A stretch of DNA of 64,000 bases, from positions 34,242,882 through 34,306,881 of the forward strand of contig NC_079323.1 of assembly GCF_029931775.1 (NCBI RefSeq). The letters run 5' to 3'. This document shows positions 43,701 to 64,000 of the stretch, piece after piece. Under the pieces are notes generated by a model, which did not search any database, was not told the DNA's origin, and saw only the letters and a program-made list of their open reading frames with translations. The position numbers were made by a program, and so were the translations under genes. The DNA is from Euleptes europaea. Taxonomy: Eukaryota; Chordata; Lepidosauria; Squamata; Sphaerodactylidae. Within the stretch, counting starts at the first letter, position 1, and every line of letters begins with the position of its first letter.

Positions 43701-43905
43701 GAGGTGGGGAGAGGCTGTGACTGTGTGGTAGAGCATCTGCTTTGTATACAAAAGGTCCCTGACATCTTCATTAAAAAAAAAAAAAGGATCAGGGAGTAGG
43801 TGATGTGAAAGGCATCTGAGACTTTGGAGTGCCACTGTCAATCAGAGTCAACAGCACCAACCTTGATGGGCCAGTGATCCCAGCATAAAGCGCTTCATAT
43901 GTGCT
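43701..43905 (+). repeat. tRNA-Ala-like SINE, diverged copy
   Basis: Starts GGTGGGGAGAGGCTGTGACT and ends near GCGCTTCATATGTGCTC. An internal A-run replaces part of the body. Confidence 0.65.
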
Positions 43906-44360
43906 CAGAGCAAACAGGACCAATGTGTTAGATCAATGGCTGGCTCTCAAAAACATTTGTTTAATTGAAGGAAAGGAAGTGTGGGGGAGCATCCTGAATT
44001 TCAAATGGATCACTGCTACTTGGGGAAAGTGAAAGTGGGAGGAGTATAATTGTGATGACAGCTATGGTTACAGACTGTGCTTTTTGAACCAGCCCCAGGA
44101 GAATTATACAATTATTTCAAAAGGAGAATTATAAAAGAATCTGAAGGTGTAAGCACAGTAGAAATCCTGATTTGGAGCAATTTCATTAAAAAAAATTCCC
44201 TTTTATCTATTCAGACCTTACATAGTAATCTAAACGAAAAATGAGCCAGTACACGATCATTTTTGTTCTGGTGTTCAACAAAAATTGTAGGCGCTTTTGA
44301 CAGCCCGCTGTTTCCCACGCAGGAAAGATACTGTTCTTTTTTCATAGTTATCATGGGACA

Positions 44361-44530
44361 TACGGGGTTGGATCCAGAGTAAACTGGCAATTTCCACTGA
44401 TTTTCCTTCCTCCCCATCTCATTCCTCAGGGTCCTCTATCTCCCCCGAACAGCATTTTGTGGGCTGCAGGGGGAGGGGGGGAGGCCTTCTATTCTTCCAC
44501 TGGAAAATGTAGTGTGGATTCAAACCAATG
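44361..44530. repeat. Diverged foldback MITE related to 8636-8774
   Basis: The left end GGGGTTGGATCCAGAGTAAA pairs imperfectly with GTGGATTCAAACCAATGG at the right. Central G/C-rich runs. Confidence 0.45.
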
Positions 44531-44539
44531 GGCTGGAAG

Positions 44540-45980
44540 AGAGGGTTTTAAAGATATATTACACTTTTCAAGACATTTGATACCCGTCTAAGAAACTTGA
44601 GTAAAATTGAATAGTGATTAACTGTTGTCACCCTGATATTATTCATGGGTTCTACATTCTGAAAGCGAGAAAGGGACTGACCCTTTGAGGCAACTTCTGG
44701 GTGTTAAATATAAACACCCAATTCTGCCCAGCAATGCTATTGCTGTACCAATAGCTGAAGAAAGATTTTTCTTTGATCTTGCTTAATGTTTATATCCTCT
44801 CCTAGAAATTCCAAGTACTATATCAGTTCTGTTGGGGGAGAACTTCTTTTTCAGATCAAAACCCGGAGGATATTTATCCAAGTTCAGTTATAATGTGATT
44901 TGAATGCTTGGAATGGAAGGACTTTAACTTGTAATTTAACCATGTTACATCTCAGCAAGATGTAAATGAAAATATATAAATAATAAATGGGATATAAGCA
45001 CCAACGTACTGATGGCAGCTGAATTTGCCTGTGAATCTCTCAATTCTCTTGGAGGAAGGAAAAGGGCATAATTTCCCTCCAAACCCAATCCCAGTGCAGC
45101 AATGGAGGTTCCATAAAATTTCAATTACCAGGAATCTTTCTGACAGCAATGGAGGTTCGAATAATATTTCTGCTGCTGAAGGTAGAGTTCCTGATGCTTA
45201 CATGATCTGGACATTTTTCAGGATTTTGATATTTTACCCTATGGCAAGAGTGTATTATAGTCAATTTTTAAATTTCTTTAGATTCAACTAAACCCTTTCC
45301 AGTTCTCTGAAATCCGGGCTTCTGACTAGAAGGTTCTGGGCTTCTGACTAGAAAAGGTAAATCTGTGATCAAGATTTGTATTAGAAAACTTTATTCAGAG
45401 CCTATTCCTGTTTTTGGAGTCAAATGTAGCCTTTACCTGCATACAGATATCTGTTTCATTACTGGGGTATTTTTTACATGAGCCACATCTAAATTTGTTA
45501 GGCAGATTAGAAATTGTGCTCAAGAAACCATTACATAGTTATATGCAGCAACATCTGATATAAGTCATCATTTCTTGATCCCAGACCTCTGATCTGCATA
45601 ACAAATATTTTGCATGGAGTTTAAACTAGTGGTTCAGTAACTACTTGAGTGGTGCTTTTTTCAAAGATTCTTTTGGAGAGGAATTTGTTAACTGCTTTAA
45701 AACATAAACCTTTCAATTGTGTAATCATTAACATCACAGCTTCTTCACTTTCAGCAGCAGCGTTTCCATTCCATTTTAATTTCTTGCAATTCACAAGGTT
45801 AGAATCCATTCTGAGGAGAGAATGGCATAAGAATAATAAAAAGAAAGAATTCATCCCTGGCTGAATTTTGTATTTGTGTATTTATGTTATTTAGAGTCTG
45901 CCTTTCTCTGTGAGACTTGAGGGGACTTTCATAGGTTGATGGCTGTATTGTAAGATCTAATCGAGAAAATTTTAAATCTA
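44540..45980 (+). other. NXPE3 intron upstream of the first coding exon
   Basis: AT-rich intronic DNA. No further exon or bounded repeat was recognised. Confidence 0.4.
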
Positions 45981-45996
45981 TTCACAGGAAGAGGCA

Positions 45997-46095
45997 ATGC
46001 AGCGGAAGCCTCCTGTTGAAATCTCTTGCATGATACTCAGTCACAATGACTTTGGTGCCTGTGGACTATGGGCACCATGGCAGCATCTTACCTGA
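45997..46095 (+). other. Upstream ORF in the NXPE3 leader
   Basis: An ATG 10 bases into the exon (starting 45988) opens a 32-codon frame that ends at TGA 46093-46095, out of frame with NXPE3 and 22 bases before its probable start. It would reduce initiation at the in-frame ATG at 46046, which it overlaps. Whether it is translated is unknown. Confidence 0.45.
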
Positions 46096-46117
46096 GCGAG
46101 AAAGGGATGAAGGGATC

Positions 46118-64000
<17,883 letters not shown>

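Overview
The window is vertebrate nuclear DNA, most likely from a squamate reptile (lizard or snake). The evidence is intron-rich genes of vertebrate type, CpG-island promoters, CR1-type LINE tails, and a dense set of SINEs with 5S-rRNA-like or tRNA-like heads sharing a Bov-B/Sauria-type tail. The gene order ZBTB11(-), RPL24(-), CEP97(+), NXPE3(+) is the order I recall for human 3q12. All calls come from reading exons, splice sites and translations; no database search was run.

Layout. ZBTB11 coding exons 3 to 1 lie at 244-6497 on the minus strand, with the remaining zinc-finger exons off the left edge. A CpG island (about 5990-7030) holds its promoter. RPL24 (six coding exons, 157 aa, complete) runs on the minus strand from 14814 to 9329. 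CEP97 (eleven coding exons, 866 aa, complete) starts 322 bp away on the other strand and ends at 30285, so the two genes share a bidirectional CpG-island promoter. From 30286 to about 40390 lie the CEP97 3' UTR and intergenic DNA with LINE and SINE remains. The NXPE3 CpG island and probable non-coding first exon are at 40390-41100. NXPE3 coding exons at 46118-46210, 60323-61077, 61690-61763 and 63172-63378 give the first 376 residues; the rest is off the right edge.

The genes do not form one pathway. ZBTB11 is a BTB/zinc-finger transcription factor with an integrase-like H2C2 segment at its N-terminus. RPL24 is a large-subunit ribosomal protein with 5'TOP control. CEP97 is a centriolar partner of CP110 that restrains ciliogenesis. 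NXPE3 is a secretory-pathway protein with neurexophilin-like and PC-esterase-like regions.

The most unusual content is non-genic. (1) A foldback (terminal-inverted-repeat) element family has one clean copy inserted in a SINE with a 3-bp target duplication, a nested pair beside the NXPE3 CpG island, and a copy in ZBTB11 intron 1 whose right arm has expanded into nine tandem units of about 97 bp. (2) A decayed copy of the first 89 bp of CEP97 exon 6 lies in the preceding intron between 27-bp direct repeats. (3) A long hairpin-forming repeat lies beside the ZBTB11 CpG island. (4) SINE families with different pol III heads share one 3' module.
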